Positions 10,721 through 22,440 of a stretch of DNA of 64,000 nucleotides are shown here, piece by piece; the first letter of the stretch is position 1; every line of letters starts with the position of its first letter. The notes under the pieces were generated by a model. It ran no database searches, was not told the origin of the DNA, and saw only the letters and a program-made list of their open reading frames with translations. The translations under genes were made by a program, and so were the position numbers. This DNA is from Conchocele bisecta (Eukaryota; Mollusca; Bivalvia; Lucinida; Thyasiridae), in contig CM055274.1 in assembly GCA_029237695.1 (NCBI GenBank), forward strand, positions 73,604,140-73,668,139, in the 5' to 3' direction.

Positions 10721-10869
10721 CTCAACAAAACCAATAACCAGCTTTATTTAAGCTAAGACTGATACTTGTGCACTTACCTGCTTCTATTAAACTCATTGTA
10801 AGTGTCAAATATAGATACGCAAGATTACCTTGTATTAATTATTACCAAAGACACGGTTGATCCACATTG

Positions 10870-11135
10870 TGTTAGGTTATAAACACTGTACGCTCAGTGG
10901 AGTGTCTAATACACAAAACAGGACTGAATCTAGTTGGAGTGCTTAAACCCCTGATGTTTTGGCAAAATTCTTTATATTAGCGCAGTGGCTAATACACAAA
11001 CGTCAATACACCAAACTACTATATTTTATGAATTATTTGAGTGGCTACACGCAAATTCCTTATGTTTTAGTGAAATGACTATGCACTTACAATAGTGATT
11101 TCTAGTGGCGTGTTTAATACATAAATCACTTTCAC
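10870..11135. repeat. Degenerate direct repeat AGTGGnGTGTCTAATACACAAA
   Basis: Variants of GTGGAGTGTCTAATACACAA recur at roughly 60-100-bp spacing (near 10896, 10984, 11040 and 11105). They follow the promoter-like block. The function is unknown. Confidence 0.35.
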
Positions 11136-11982
11136 AAGATAATAAGGCATATTGTGTAGTATCGTTACTTCCCATGTTAAATCAAGTATTGGTTCACTAT
11201 GGTTTACTGTTAGATCCCACCACATATACTATCCAAATACCATCGCGATCCATTGTAGTTGAGACGCGTGCGCGAACCTGATTCAGGCCTTGCTCCGCTT
11301 TCATTTATAGGCATCGACAAGAGTACCACATCAGATATCCTGACAAAAAAAAACCGCTGTACATAATATTACGCTGTAAAGAATACTTTAATTGTTGTTA
11401 CATGGTAGTTAAGACTTTATTAAACTTGTTGAATTGACATTCGCTCTCGTATTCTATTCTCAGCCAATGTTTAGTTGATAGTGTACATCCTTGTTGGTGC
11501 GGAGCTACCAAACCCGATATCTGGATAATCATGCTGACAAAAACCAGACTGCAGGTCCCTTACAATATAGTTGCGTGTCTACCTCCGTTTATGATAAAAT
11601 GAGTGGCATTAAATGGCATATCATTCGCTAAGTACTGGATTGAATTGTTCAAAAGTGTCTCAGTTTACCAAGATAATAGATGGTAATATCGTTGGCATAC
11701 ACTAGGTTGTTCATATTTAAGATTATTTAGGATTCAAGGTGCAGTGTAGGCGAGGACTTCGCTGATATGTAGCCAGTTAAATCATGCGTTCACTATTTTG
11801 AATTCATAAGGATAACCGACGAAAAAGAATGACAATGTCAAAGAACGACAGTTAGGCGACAATGCACAGGGCCTGAAGCATTTCTAAGCCATTGATGCTG
11901 CGAGGAACTCGTGCAAGTATCCTTGCTATAATATTTTGTCACGACACCATGGCCATAACGTCAAACATGTATGCACGTTCAG

Positions 11983-12019
11983 TGACGTCACAAGTACGTG
12001 ACGTCAAGTCATGACGTCA
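11983..12019. promoter_or_regulatory. Cluster of three perfect CRE (TGACGTCA) sites
   Basis: The palindromic CREB/ATF octamer TGACGTCA occurs at 11983-11990, 11999-12006 and 12012-12019, with a related AACGTCAA at about 11957. Three full sites within 37 bp in AT-rich intron DNA is striking, but binding is only inferred. Confidence 0.4.
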
Positions 12020-12257
12020 TAATATGTATACTAAGGTGCAAGGCATCGCGTCTTATATTAGTGAAAGTTTCAGTAAGTTATAATTTTCCGTTTTCTGTTC
12101 ACACTTAATGTTAACTGACACCAGTAAACGTAAATGGGAGGGCAAAATGTGAACTTTTACAGCGACGCTGCAAACGTCGTTTTTCCGACATCGTTTACCG
12201 CTTTTCATGACGTTGTCATTAAGTCCAGTTTTCGTATGGCGCGGCCCATATATTTTC

Positions 12258-13433
12258 CAGAGTTCCAAGCTGCGTATTTGCGTAAATGCCCAATTAAAAT
12301 TGCCAACAAGAGTGCCGCAAGTCACAAAATACGCCCGTCGAATATGACAGACAGCGAAGATACAGAAATGTGAAGCTGTCACCAAGGCAAGAAACATTAA
12401 TGAGAATTTGAAAGTCTATAGCATTATTTCTTCATCTCGTTGTGCTAAACATGTATACTAATTTAGGCAGAGATAGAAAAGTAGAGTGTATTAAGTAGAA
12501 ATGATAGGGAATTGTATAGAAAAATGTAGAAAAAAGGCTAAGCTAAACAGGTGATATTTTTGTTAAAAAAATATTTTTTCGGTATAAAAACAACAAGGTG
12601 CACATCTTCAATATGTGTAGAATATGTTCGGAGGAGTTGTGTACACAAACTCTGTACCGTATATAGAATTGTATAGAAAAATGTAGAAAAAATGGCTAAG
12701 TTAAAAAGGTGATATTTTTGTTAAAACATATTTTTCCGGCATAAAAACACCAAGGTGCACATCTTCAATATGTATATAGTTTCAGATCGATCGACTGAAC
12801 GGTTTCAGAGGAGTTGTGTACACAAACTCTGCACCGTATATAGAATTGTATAGAAAAATGTAGAAAAAATGGCTAAGTTAAAAAGGTGATAATTTTGTTA
12901 AAAAATATTTTTTCGGCATAAAAACACCAAGGTGCACATCTTCAATATGTGTAGAAGACGTGTGCATAGTTTCAAATCGATCGACTGAACGGTTTCGGAG
13001 GAGTTGTGTACACGAACTATGCGCTTTTTCTTCAGCCGCCCGCCCACATAATATGTACCGTTTTTTAAAAACGGTCGTATAAAAACCCAATTGAAATCAG
13101 AAGTAGCGAGTATCAAAAAGCAATAAAAAAATTGTGGTACCTTTATCATGCTGCAGAAAACATTATAAACAGACCACAAACATAGCATATTTTTCTTATT
13201 TTTCCATGAAAACACATCTTGGTATTTAATTAGAACTGTCTCCAAGGAGACAATTCTAATGAAATGCCAAGACATGTTTTCATTTCGAAGCAAACTATTC
13301 AAAAATTGCTGTCTGTTAATGTGTAAACATTAGTGTGATTTTAGTTTACCCAATTAAAATTTTGAAATACGCAATTGCTTCAGAAATGATGGAGTAACAA
13401 TACTCAATTACTAATTCCTTATCTGGAGCCCTG
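12258..13433. mobile_element. MITE CAGAGCTCCAGA subfamily copy, split by 12306-13080 insertion
   Basis: The left end CAGAGTTCCAAGCTGCG reaches AATTGCCAA. The same MITE resumes at 13081 with AAAACCCAATTGAAATCAG and ends CTTATCTGGAGCCCTG. The intact copy at 38196-38572 shows these two parts are contiguous when uninterrupted. Confidence 0.8.
12306..13080. mobile_element. ACAAGAGTGCCG...CGGTCGTAT element with internal tandem repeat
   Basis: It begins ACAAGAGTGCCGCAAGTCAC and ends ACGGTCGTAT. A shorter copy is at 30335-30774. The interior has three tandem units, starting near 12509, 12666 and 12843 (GAATTGTATAGAAAAATGTAG), 157-177 bp apart. Each holds AAAACACCAAGGTGCACATC and a GATCGATCGACTGAACGG block. 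The 30335 copy has one unit. The tandem-core architecture suggests a rolling-circle-like element. Confidence 0.65.
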
Positions 13434-15572
13434 TTATACCCACGGCTATAAGATATACTGTCTGTTCCACGTTTTGCTGCCAATGAAATTTTGGCTATTA
13501 AACACATTAAATCTAAAAGATATTTAAAAGTAAGTACTTTTTCAATAACAAAAAGTCACCCTCCCCAAAAAAAATTATTTGATGACATTCCATCAAATAA
13601 CATTGATTTTATTGCGAAAAAATGATTTTCCTATGGGAATTTAACATGGGGGCTAAAAATTATTTATTTTTTTTAAATATTTTTTGTATCTGTGGACCGA
13701 TTTTCAAAATCTAACTTTTGTTTTCTTAATTACATCATTTTCAAGCTATCTCGCCAGGTTTCAGAGTCATTTTCCAAAAATGTTCGTCTTTTGATCCTGA
13801 AGGAGGATCAAACAAGAGCTGTAGGAGAACAGCATAGCTCGACTACGAGGGTTGTCGATGTACACATAGCTTGACAAAGAAGGTGGCCGCGGCCCGCATA
13901 AAAACCTTAACCAAGGTCGACTAAAAACCTTAACCAAGGGAAATTAACTAAGTAACTCGAGGTTAAATGTAGGTCAATGTCAGATATAGGTCAGGGGTTA
14001 TTGATGTACATCATTAGGAGATGAAGTTTTCCAAGTATGGTTGCTGTAGGCCCAGGAATATTCCATATACAAGCTTGACTAAAAACCTTAACCAAGGGGA
14101 AATAACTAAGTAATCCAAGGGTAAAGGTAGGTCAAGGTCAAATATAGGTCAGTGATTATTGATGTACATCACTAGGAGATGAAGTTGTCCAAGTATGGTT
14201 GCTGTAGGCAGAGGAGTATTTCATATACAAGCTGGACATTAAACCTTAACCAAGTTTGAGTACAAACCTTAACCAAGGGGAAATAACTAAGTAATTCAAG
14301 GTTAAATGTAGGTCAACGTAAAATATAGGTCAGTGGTTATTGACGTACATCCCTATGAGAAAAAGTTATCCAAGTATGGTGTCTGTATGCACAATAGTAT
14401 TCCATCTACAAGCTTGACTAAAAACCTTAACCAAGGTTGACTAAAAACCTTAACCAAGGGGAATTAAGTAAGTAATGCAAGGTTAAATGTAGGTCAAGGT
14501 CAAATATAGATCAGGGGTGTACATCGCTAGGAGATGAAGTTATCCAAGTATGGTTGGTGTAGGGCCAGGAGTATTCCATATACAAGCTGGACTAACTAGA
14601 TGGCCGCGGCCTGCATGTCACGCCTTGGGGCGATTTTATAAGAATTTATGCTATTTTTAGACGGCGGCCATCTTGGATTAGCGACGACCTCCGTTGTAAC
14701 AAATCTGAAAAGGCTTCACCCATGGACAATAACTATGAAGTTTGGTCACCATGGGCCAAGCGGTTCGTGTGAAGAAGAATTTTGAAATCTCTAATAAAAG
14801 AACGACCTCTTGACCTTTCGGTGGCCATCTTGGATGACATGACCATCCAATTTGACAAAAAATGTACCAGAGCGATCGCCTCTTTGTTACCTTTGATTTG
14901 ATATAGACATGACCATATTCGGTCAAAAATAAAATTTTATCCCACGGGCCACGCCCATTTTTGACCCTGGGGTCACCATTTTAACAACTTTGAAAGAGCA
15001 TTGTACATCGATCATTCCTACCAAGTTTCGTCGAAATCCGGCCAGAATTTATGCTATTTTTAGATGGCGGCCATCTTGCTTTAGCGATGACCTCCATTTT
15101 AACAAATCTGAAAAGGCTTCACCCATGGACCATAACTTTTAAGTAATGACGTCATTTTAACAATTTTGTAATCCTCCTTCCTATGACCATGAAGTTTGGT
15201 GACTATAGGCCCAATGGTTACCGAGGAGAAGACGTTTGAAAATGTTCACTGACGACGACGACGACGGACACATTGCGGTAACAATAGCTCACCTGAGCTT
15301 TGCTCAGGTGAGCTAAAAAGAGATATAGTAGACGGAAAAACTTTAACCAAAAAACTTTAACGGACGGACGTACGCCAAAGTGCTGACTATATCGCGCTTT
15401 CCGCAAGCGGGAGCGACAAAAACTTTAACCAAAAATTTCAAAATGATTAGACCTTGACATTGGGCACAGGGGCCGCACGGGAGGGGGGGTAGAATGAAAA
15501 TGTAGATGATGATAAACACCCATGTGAAGTTTCAAGGTAATGGGCAAAGCAGGTTCAGAGATATAGTACATG

Positions 15573-16384
15573 AAACAAGAGGGCCATGATGGCCCTAATT
15601 CGCTCACCTGACTCCATGAACACCAGAGGAGAATGTGACATTGAGTTCATGTGTTTTAATGCCCATTTTTGACCCCGGGGTCACCATTTTCACAACTTTG
15701 AAAGAGCATTGTACATCGATCATTCCTACCAAGTTTCGTCGAAATCCGGCCAGCAGTTCATGAGAAGATTTTTTAAAAATTTATGCTATTTTTAGATGGC
15801 GGCCATCTTGGATTAGCGATGACCTCCATTTTAACAAATCTGAAAAGGGTTCACCCATGGACCATAACTTTTAAGTTTGGCTACCATGGGCCAAGCGGTT
15901 CATGTGAAGAAGAATTTTGAAATCTCTAATAAAAGAACGACCTTTTGACCTTTCGGCGGCCATCTTGGATGACATAACAAACTGATTTCGACAAAAAATG
16001 CACCAGAGTGATCGCCTCATTGACCCCACGGGCCATGCCCATTTTTGACCCCGGGGTCACCATTTTAACAACTTTGAAAGAGCAATGTACATCGATCATT
16101 CCTAAAAGTTTTGTCGAAATCCGGTTGGCGGTTCTTGAGAAGAAGATTTTTTAAGAATTTGTGCTATTTTTAGACGGTGGCCATATTGGATTACGTAATG
16201 ACGTCATTTTAACAATTTTGTAATCCCCCTACCTAAGGACCATGACCATGAAGTTTGGTGACTATAGACTCAATGGTTACCGAGGAGAAGACGTTTGAAA
16301 ATGTTCACGGACGACGACGACGGACGACGACGGACACATTGCGGTAACAATAGCTCACATGAGCTTCGCTCAGGTGAGCTAAAA
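15573..16384. mobile_element. Element with GAGGGCCATGATGGCCCT start and CTCAGGTGAGCTAAAAA hairpin end
   Basis: It starts AAACAAGAGGGCCATGATGG (hairpin) and ends TAGCTCACATGAGCTTCGCT / CAGGTGAGCT (hairpin). The host 181-bp unit is interrupted at GATATAGTACATG and continues with CTTTAACC after it. A 5'-truncated relative is at 14632-15318. Both carry repeated GGCGGCCATCTTGGATTA and TGACCCCGGGGTCACCATTT blocks. Confidence 0.6.
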
Positions 16385-16394
16385 ACTTTAACCA

Positions 16395-16937
16395 AAAACT
16401 TTAACCAAAAACTTCAAAGTAATTTGACCTTGACATTGGGCACAGGGGCCGCACGGGTGGGGGTAGAATGAAAATATGGACGATGATAAACACCCATGTG
16501 ATGTTTCAAGGTAAAAGGCGAAGCAGTTGCAGAGATATAGTATAACGAAAAACGTTAACCAAAAAACTTTAACCAAAAACTTTAACCAAAAACTTCAAAG
16601 TAATTTGACCTTGACATTGGGCACAGGGGCCGCAAGGGTGGGGGTAGAATGAAAATATGGACGATGATAAACACCCATGTGATGTTTCAAGGTAAAAGGC
16701 GAAGCAGTTGCAGAGATATAGTATAACGAAAAACGTTAACCAAAAAACTTTAACCAAAAACTTTAACCAAAAACTTCAAAGTAATTTGACCTTGACATTG
16801 GGCACAGGGGCCGCACGGGTGGGGGGCAGAATGAAAATATGGATGATGATAAACACCCATGTGAAGTGAAGTTTCAAGGTAATGGGCAAAGCAGTTGCAG
16901 AGATAATAGTATAACGAAAAACTTCAACAAAAAAACT
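16395..16937. repeat. Three 181-bp tandem units, nearly identical
   Basis: The unit starts AAAAACTTCAAAGTAATTTG and contains GGGCACAGGGGCCGCA and GATGATAAACACCCATGTG. The first two units are so alike that the same 62-codon chance ORF appears exactly 181 bp apart. Such identity points to recent unequal exchange or replication slippage in the core. Confidence 0.85.
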
Positions 16938-18399
16938 TTAACGCACATACGCCAAAGTGCCGACTATATCGCGCTTTACGCAAGCGGGCGCGACAAAAAC
17001 CTTAACCAAGGGGAATTAACTAAGTAATCCAAGGGCAAAAGTAGGTCAAGGTCAAATATAGGTCAGGGATTATTGATGTACATCCTATGAGAAAAAGTTA
17101 TCAAAGTATGGTGTCTGTATGCACAATAGTATTCCATCTACAATAGTCCATGTGACAGATGAAATTTGACTACCTAAAAAGTCCTCATTATATTTTTCAA
17201 TTAGTCCAATATGTCACTACACGGAAAACTACACGGAAAACATGTGATGGCCAGCTGAATTCCACAGCTAAACTCATTTTGGCGGACATTTTTCAAAATG
17301 GCCGCCATCACTTTGCATATTTCATAATAATGGCCGTAACATTTAATTGGGTTGTCTGAGACACAATTACCCTGGGATAAAAAATGTTCACAATATCATT
17401 TTACATGATATATTGAATAAAAAATTTCAATTTATTCATTTGGTGACGAAATAATGATACAAATAAGTAAGAAATGTGTTTTTTTCACAATTTTTTAGAT
17501 ATATGTTCGAAATGTCACCAATTATCTGAAACATTAACCATATTCATTGTATTTTGTATCTCAATAAGTTTATGAACTGACTGGTCAGTCATAAGTAATA
17601 TAATACTATGCAGCCTTGTACTTAAGAATCTATACACCGCATTAGAAGCAGGGCAGGGGATTTACTGATTGAGTGACAAACAGTGTAGACCCTGAATAGA
17701 GTGTGGGGATGAACATATTGATCTGGAACTACACTGGTCACATAACCATATGCCCTATTTATCCAGTCACAGTCACCAATGAGTCATATGTTGACAGTTT
17801 CCATATTGACTCGCCGCATTGTTGATGAGCCTCCATATATCCATATGCATCTGGTTGCTGTACACTATGTATTTGCAGTCATCACGTATGTGTATTGAAT
17901 TGATGGCTAAAATATGTAGACCTAATTAGCGCATCTCCTTATTTAGCCGATATTGATCCACACAATGCGTATTTGCAGTAAATAATGTATATCTATAATG
18001 TTGACATATTTATTAAAGTATAATAGCATGCGTGTATTTTGACAATGGTGTTAACATTAGCCACCTGTTATAAATTTACATCTATTGAACATGTTGACCC
18101 TGATCAAACTAGCAATACATCTCTGGGGTTAAACTAGAAGCAAATGTAATATGGCCAAGTGCTTCGGGAATACAGCTACAGTGTGAATCTGATAAATATC
18201 AATTAACTCATCATCGCTGTCAGAGGAAGTATTTTCATCCAGGTGAAAGTCGTCGTCATCATCCGCCATGTGGGTACATGATAACAGCTTGCATGTGTCT
18301 GTACATTTGAGTCCGTTGACGATGCATGAACAGTCACGCGGCCGACATGATCAGCTAGACTTACATCACACTAGTCCTAGCACGACTTCGGGAGCTGGG

Positions 18400-20184
18400 G
18401 ATCCCGTCATTCATTTGATAACTGGAATGCCGGTATCGCTTGATGTCCTTCCATGTTCTTCGTTGGGTGTTGGAATGTCTGGACAGCAAATTAAACTACG
18501 TCGCCAGATAGCATCCTGATGGTTAGCTCGACGGGCATGTTGCCACAGTGTGTCGTTATATGAGGGCCGTTGGCCGCTCTCTATTTCCCCCACTCCTGCT
18601 GTGGAATAGTTGGTACCTGAGCTCACTGACATCGATTGTTTCAGTGTTGTGGCAGTACAGCTGACAGGTTAACTCCTGGATGGTATGGAAAACTCCATTT
18701 GAGAGGACCCAGTTTTTTACAAAGTGATGTGAATGCCTCTCTAAATTTTGGGTGGCGAATCAGGATCTTCAATGCGCTCAACTTTCCTTGCCCGGCAAGT
18801 GCACTGACAGTGTCACATTCTGCCCATGGATAAAGTCCCATAAGGGCAGTGTATACTTTTGGTAAACAGTTTGATAATATCGATAAGCTCGATAGGTCAG
18901 ATTGTAGATCGCTAATTACTTCCCAACCTCCGCATGTTAGTTTCACACGAACATCTCTTTTATCCTGAACTTTTGATTTTCAGCTAGAAACACCGTGAGT
19001 GTGTTCTTGCTCTTTATACTTGCCAAGAGTCGTCTCCAATTCTGTATTTTATGTCCAGCCATTATCTTGGTGAAGGCGATCCCATCTTCTGAACCACGAT
19101 GAACTCGTTTGGCAGCTTTGATCGAATTACTCCGGTACACATCAAATATGACATCGGTCCTCTAACTTGTACCACTGGCATGGAGCATCTGAGTGAATAT
19201 ATAATCATTTGTATTAGTGCCATCCATATTTTGATCTCTAGATACTTAGCAAGCACGGCTTTCTTTCATGGTTCCATCTGTGTTTGCTAATGTCATTGAC
19301 AGTAGACAAGTGGATGAAATAGGACAACGCTCATCGCTAACTGTCTGTTTTATGCAACCAGCATTATGTTACCAAACAATTTTTTGGTCAGCTTTCATGA
19401 CAACGTCTTTGGATGTCACTGACAGTTGCGACTCTATGTCTCTTGATCGGTTCATGGAAGCACTCACACTCTCCCAAATGCTGCTTTATAAATACAGCAT
19501 ATGCATTGTGACCATGTGCATGCGCTGTACGAAGGCCGTTAGAAACCTCAGGTGTGGCGACTGCTCCGGTAGAGATAATAACAAGGTCTGATGGATCGCT
19601 TCCAAACGGGTTTGTCGAGTTGTTGTGCAACAGATCCACAAGTGACACTACATCAGACTCAGCTCTCTTTATTTGTGCCTTGCCAAGAATGGGTGACTTT
19701 GTCTGGACGTTGGGGTGATATCTAATGCCGGAGTTATCTTAGAGCTAATTCACTGTGAGATAATAGCGTGTCAATGTACCAGGCTTCAGGCTAATTCCGC
19801 GAATGCTTCCTGCAGTCCTGTGCATCCTTGTTGACAGTTTCCTCTGTAGTCTGATCAACAGCAATTTTAGCTAATGGGTTTTTGTTCCTTAGCTGTACGG
19901 AGAATCACCCATTCTGGAAGTGAGCGTGCATTGTTGGACTTGTCTCACACAATCTGGACATCTAAGCGAAATAGACAGACAAATGTCTACTGCGAAAAAT
20001 GAGGGTTTCCTGCCACTGATGCATGCTAGATGAAGATGCCAGTCACCTTCTATGTCATTTCGGATCAATCCCAGGAGAAGCGCTATCATCACTATACATG
20101 TATATGTCATCCAAAATGCTGCTAGTGGCCCTCTGTCATGTGGCAATTTATTATGTCCCTTGAAATACAAATCTAAAACATGTA
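18400..20184 (-). pseudogene. Decayed multi-copy ORF with xCDTVSA...GK motif
   Basis: Minus-strand fragments in several frames, in order, read like a family of uncharacterised proteins amplified in bivalves, cnidarians and other invertebrates. They are VLDLYFKGHNKLPHDRG..FWMTY (about 20184-19950), a piece at 19650-19390, HRGSEDGIAF..QNWRRLLASI (about 19110-18960) and ECDTVSALAGQGKLSALKIL (about 18790-18700). The last block resembles the 'GCDT(V/T)SAFxGKGK' segment of that family. From memory that segment is similar to the helix-hairpin-helix of FEN1/XPG-type nucleases, but I am not sure. Frameshifts and stops rule out a working gene here. It is cut at its 5' side by the element at 20185. Confidence 0.6.
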
Positions 20185-22309
20185 CAGTGAAATCGCGATC
20201 GCTCAAAATGTGATTGCTCGTAATGTCGGGCTCGCTCGAAATAGCATCGCTATTTCGAGATATTTAATGTATTTTACATGCGATAGCTCAAAATGCAACT
20301 CCTCGAAACATTTTTCAAGTCCCGCGGACTCATTTCTCGCTATTTTGCTATACGATGCTTCGAAAGTCATGTCGAAGTTTGGGCTTGGCTAATTTTCGCA
20401 CCTCCGCATCCGACTTATTACGAATAACCTGAGTATCTGAGTATCACTGAAACAATCGGAGTCGTTGCTCAGGTTCAAGTCGAGTTAGAACCCTAGTAAC
20501 CCACCACCCGGCATGGATTTGATTAAAGTTACTGGAGTAAGGTTCAAAGGTCAACATTATTTAACTGGAGTTGGAACTCTGCTTATATATTTTCTTATAT
20601 GTAAGTGTAGGAATTGGCTCGAGGACCTTCCAAACCCGGGCATTTGAGCACAAAACAAAAATGGCAGGCCAATGACTGTTGCCCATTTGTTTCCGAATTT
20701 ACTAATATCTGCCATACAGTCGAAATATGTGCATTAAATGAAGGAGACAGTGAGGCGGTTAATGTAACCTAGCTATTTCATTCTCCTATCGCACGAAGCC
20801 GGTATGTAAGACCGTGAAAAACGCTGAGTGTGAGTGAGTGAGTGAGTGAGTGAATAGGGTTTAACGTCCGCTTTTCTGACACAGAGGTACAAGCCTCAGG
20901 GAGTCTACACGCAGACGGGTCAACGGGGTCGTGTCCCGTATCCACCTGTCCGAGGGGGGTAAATCCCAACTTCAGAACTCAATATTTACAATCAAAATAT
21001 ATATTCAGTCCTGAAATTAGAACAACCTGATCTGGTGCCAGGTCCTCACCACATCAGCATCATTTATCCATCCCCTAAAAGTAATAGGATTAGCGCTAAT
21101 CTTACTTTTATATATGGGGCATAGCCTGACTCAACTCTCACATACAAGAAAGCCAAAAATGTACATGAGGGCCAAATCCGGTATAGTGGGTTCCGGAAAG
21201 TATGAATCCAATCGTTAAGCCAGTTTAGTCGCCTTTTACGACAAGCAATGGCTACTGCAGCACTATTCTCAGGATCAGTTGATCCCGCCCCGGTGCCTGC
21301 ACGGGGCAATCGCTGAGTGTGAGTGCATGTGACATATGGAGGCTCAGCCTTAACAGTGTTATCCTATATGATGATGATATTTGACGGTTGGTCAGGGCAT
21401 AACATCGATCGATATTGAGTTATGCAAAGTATGATATGTTTTCGGGCCCAGCTACTGTCGTTTCGCGGCTTATTGTTATATACGAGATGCTATTATTCGA
21501 GTTCAGGTGCGGCGTTTATCTGTTGTTATTTTGTTAAATGACAATGTGTTTCACATATTCTGAAGACGATATAAAAAGAGAAGATAATACACGGCGGTAC
21601 TCTGCTTGTTCTAGTGGTCCTCATGTTATTCGAGTGGCTACTGGGAAGCTACAACTAAAAACGTGGCTACTGGGAAGCTACAACTAAAAACGCCAATTAA
21701 GAATACCACACATCCTAGTTTGGCAGAGATGACTGGTCGTGACAAAAATGATTTGCTCTACTGAATTTCCGATCAGTGCAGCATTAAATCGGCCTGCATA
21801 TTCAGTTCAGGACGTGAAATGTTCGTCCTCGACAGCTATTCATGATGCATAATATAATGAAATAGTAAACCCAATATTTGTAGGTCGCTAATTACTTCCC
21901 AACCTCCGCAATATTTTACGATTTTTTATGGGCGCCGTAAACAACATCGTTTGAGCTGGGCCCATATCCCACTGTTTCGAGTGACATCACAACCACCTGC
22001 GACATTACTTATGTGTGCCACTATGTATAGTAAATACTGGATCTTTTGATAATACTTGAAATAAAGATAGTTTTGTAAATACATTTAAATATAATTTATT
22101 AAATTCCACATCATAACTTTAATCTGCGAATAAATACTATTATCATCTAAAACATGGATACACTCTATTAGGCTTCATTATTTCCTAAATTCTACGGGTA
22201 CAGTAGTCGACAAATATACCAAAATCGCAAGATGCGATGGCTCGAAAGATACGATCACTCGAACAAAATATTCAGGCCTGTGGCATTTCGAGCCATGGTG
22301 ATTTCACTG
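20185..22309. mobile_element. TA-flanked DNA transposon remnant, CAGTGAAATC ends
   Basis: TA|CAGTGAAATCGCGATCGCTC ... GAGCCATGGTGATTTCACTG|TA is seen. Ends and TA duplication fit the Tc1/mariner/pogo group. At 2.1 kb it holds no recognisable transposase. It contains a SINE (20837-21310) and a 30-bp direct duplication (GTGGCTACTGGGAAGCTACA, about 21634-21693). Confidence 0.7.
20837..21310 (+). mobile_element. SINE copy with 15-bp target duplication
   Basis: CGCTGAGTGTGAGTG is present at 20822-20836 and again at 21311-21325, a clean target-site duplication. The body starts (AGTG)n AATAGGGTTTAACGTCCGC and carries the family blocks CAGTCCTGAAATTAGAACAA and CTGGTGCCAGGTCCTCACC. It ends CCGGTGCCTGCACGGGG. 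Retroposition is well supported. Confidence 0.85.
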
Positions 22310-22312
22310 TAT

Positions 22313-22440
22313 ATAGTGGCTGTGGCTGGAGAAATGGGTCTTATGGAATTCCTGACCAATGTCAATCCTGATCATCCAGTGATGAAGCCTGATGAGAGAT
22401 ATGCGGTTTGCTATAATCATACGGGTATTTTGTGATTGAA
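22313..22440. repeat. Fragment of GGCTGTGGCTGGAGAAATGG repeat family
   Basis: This is a degenerate copy of the family seen complete at 38812-39050, 60020-60250 and 60345-60600, whose core GATCAGCCTGTGCATCCGCA pairs with TGCGGATGC...GATC. Partial pieces also lie at 3095-3185 and 17700-17760. Confidence 0.5.

Larger units (their letters stand above)
14596..16996 (-). mobile_element. Rolling-circle-like element ending CTAG, nested; holds two further elements
   Basis: On the minus strand it ends GGCCGCGGCC-AT-CTAG|T, a hairpin followed by CTAG as in Helitron 3' ends. It begins near TTGTCGCGCCCGCTTGCG. The core array resumes exactly around it (GGACTAA | AAACCTTAACC). Inside are 181-bp units and two nested copies of another family (14632-15318 and 15573-16384). 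A 183-bp minimal copy is at 29576-29758. Confidence 0.6.

Noticed and set aside
16388..16757. Two identical 62-codon minus-strand ORFs
   Set aside because: They are copies of one chance ORF in adjacent 181-bp tandem units, without coding features.
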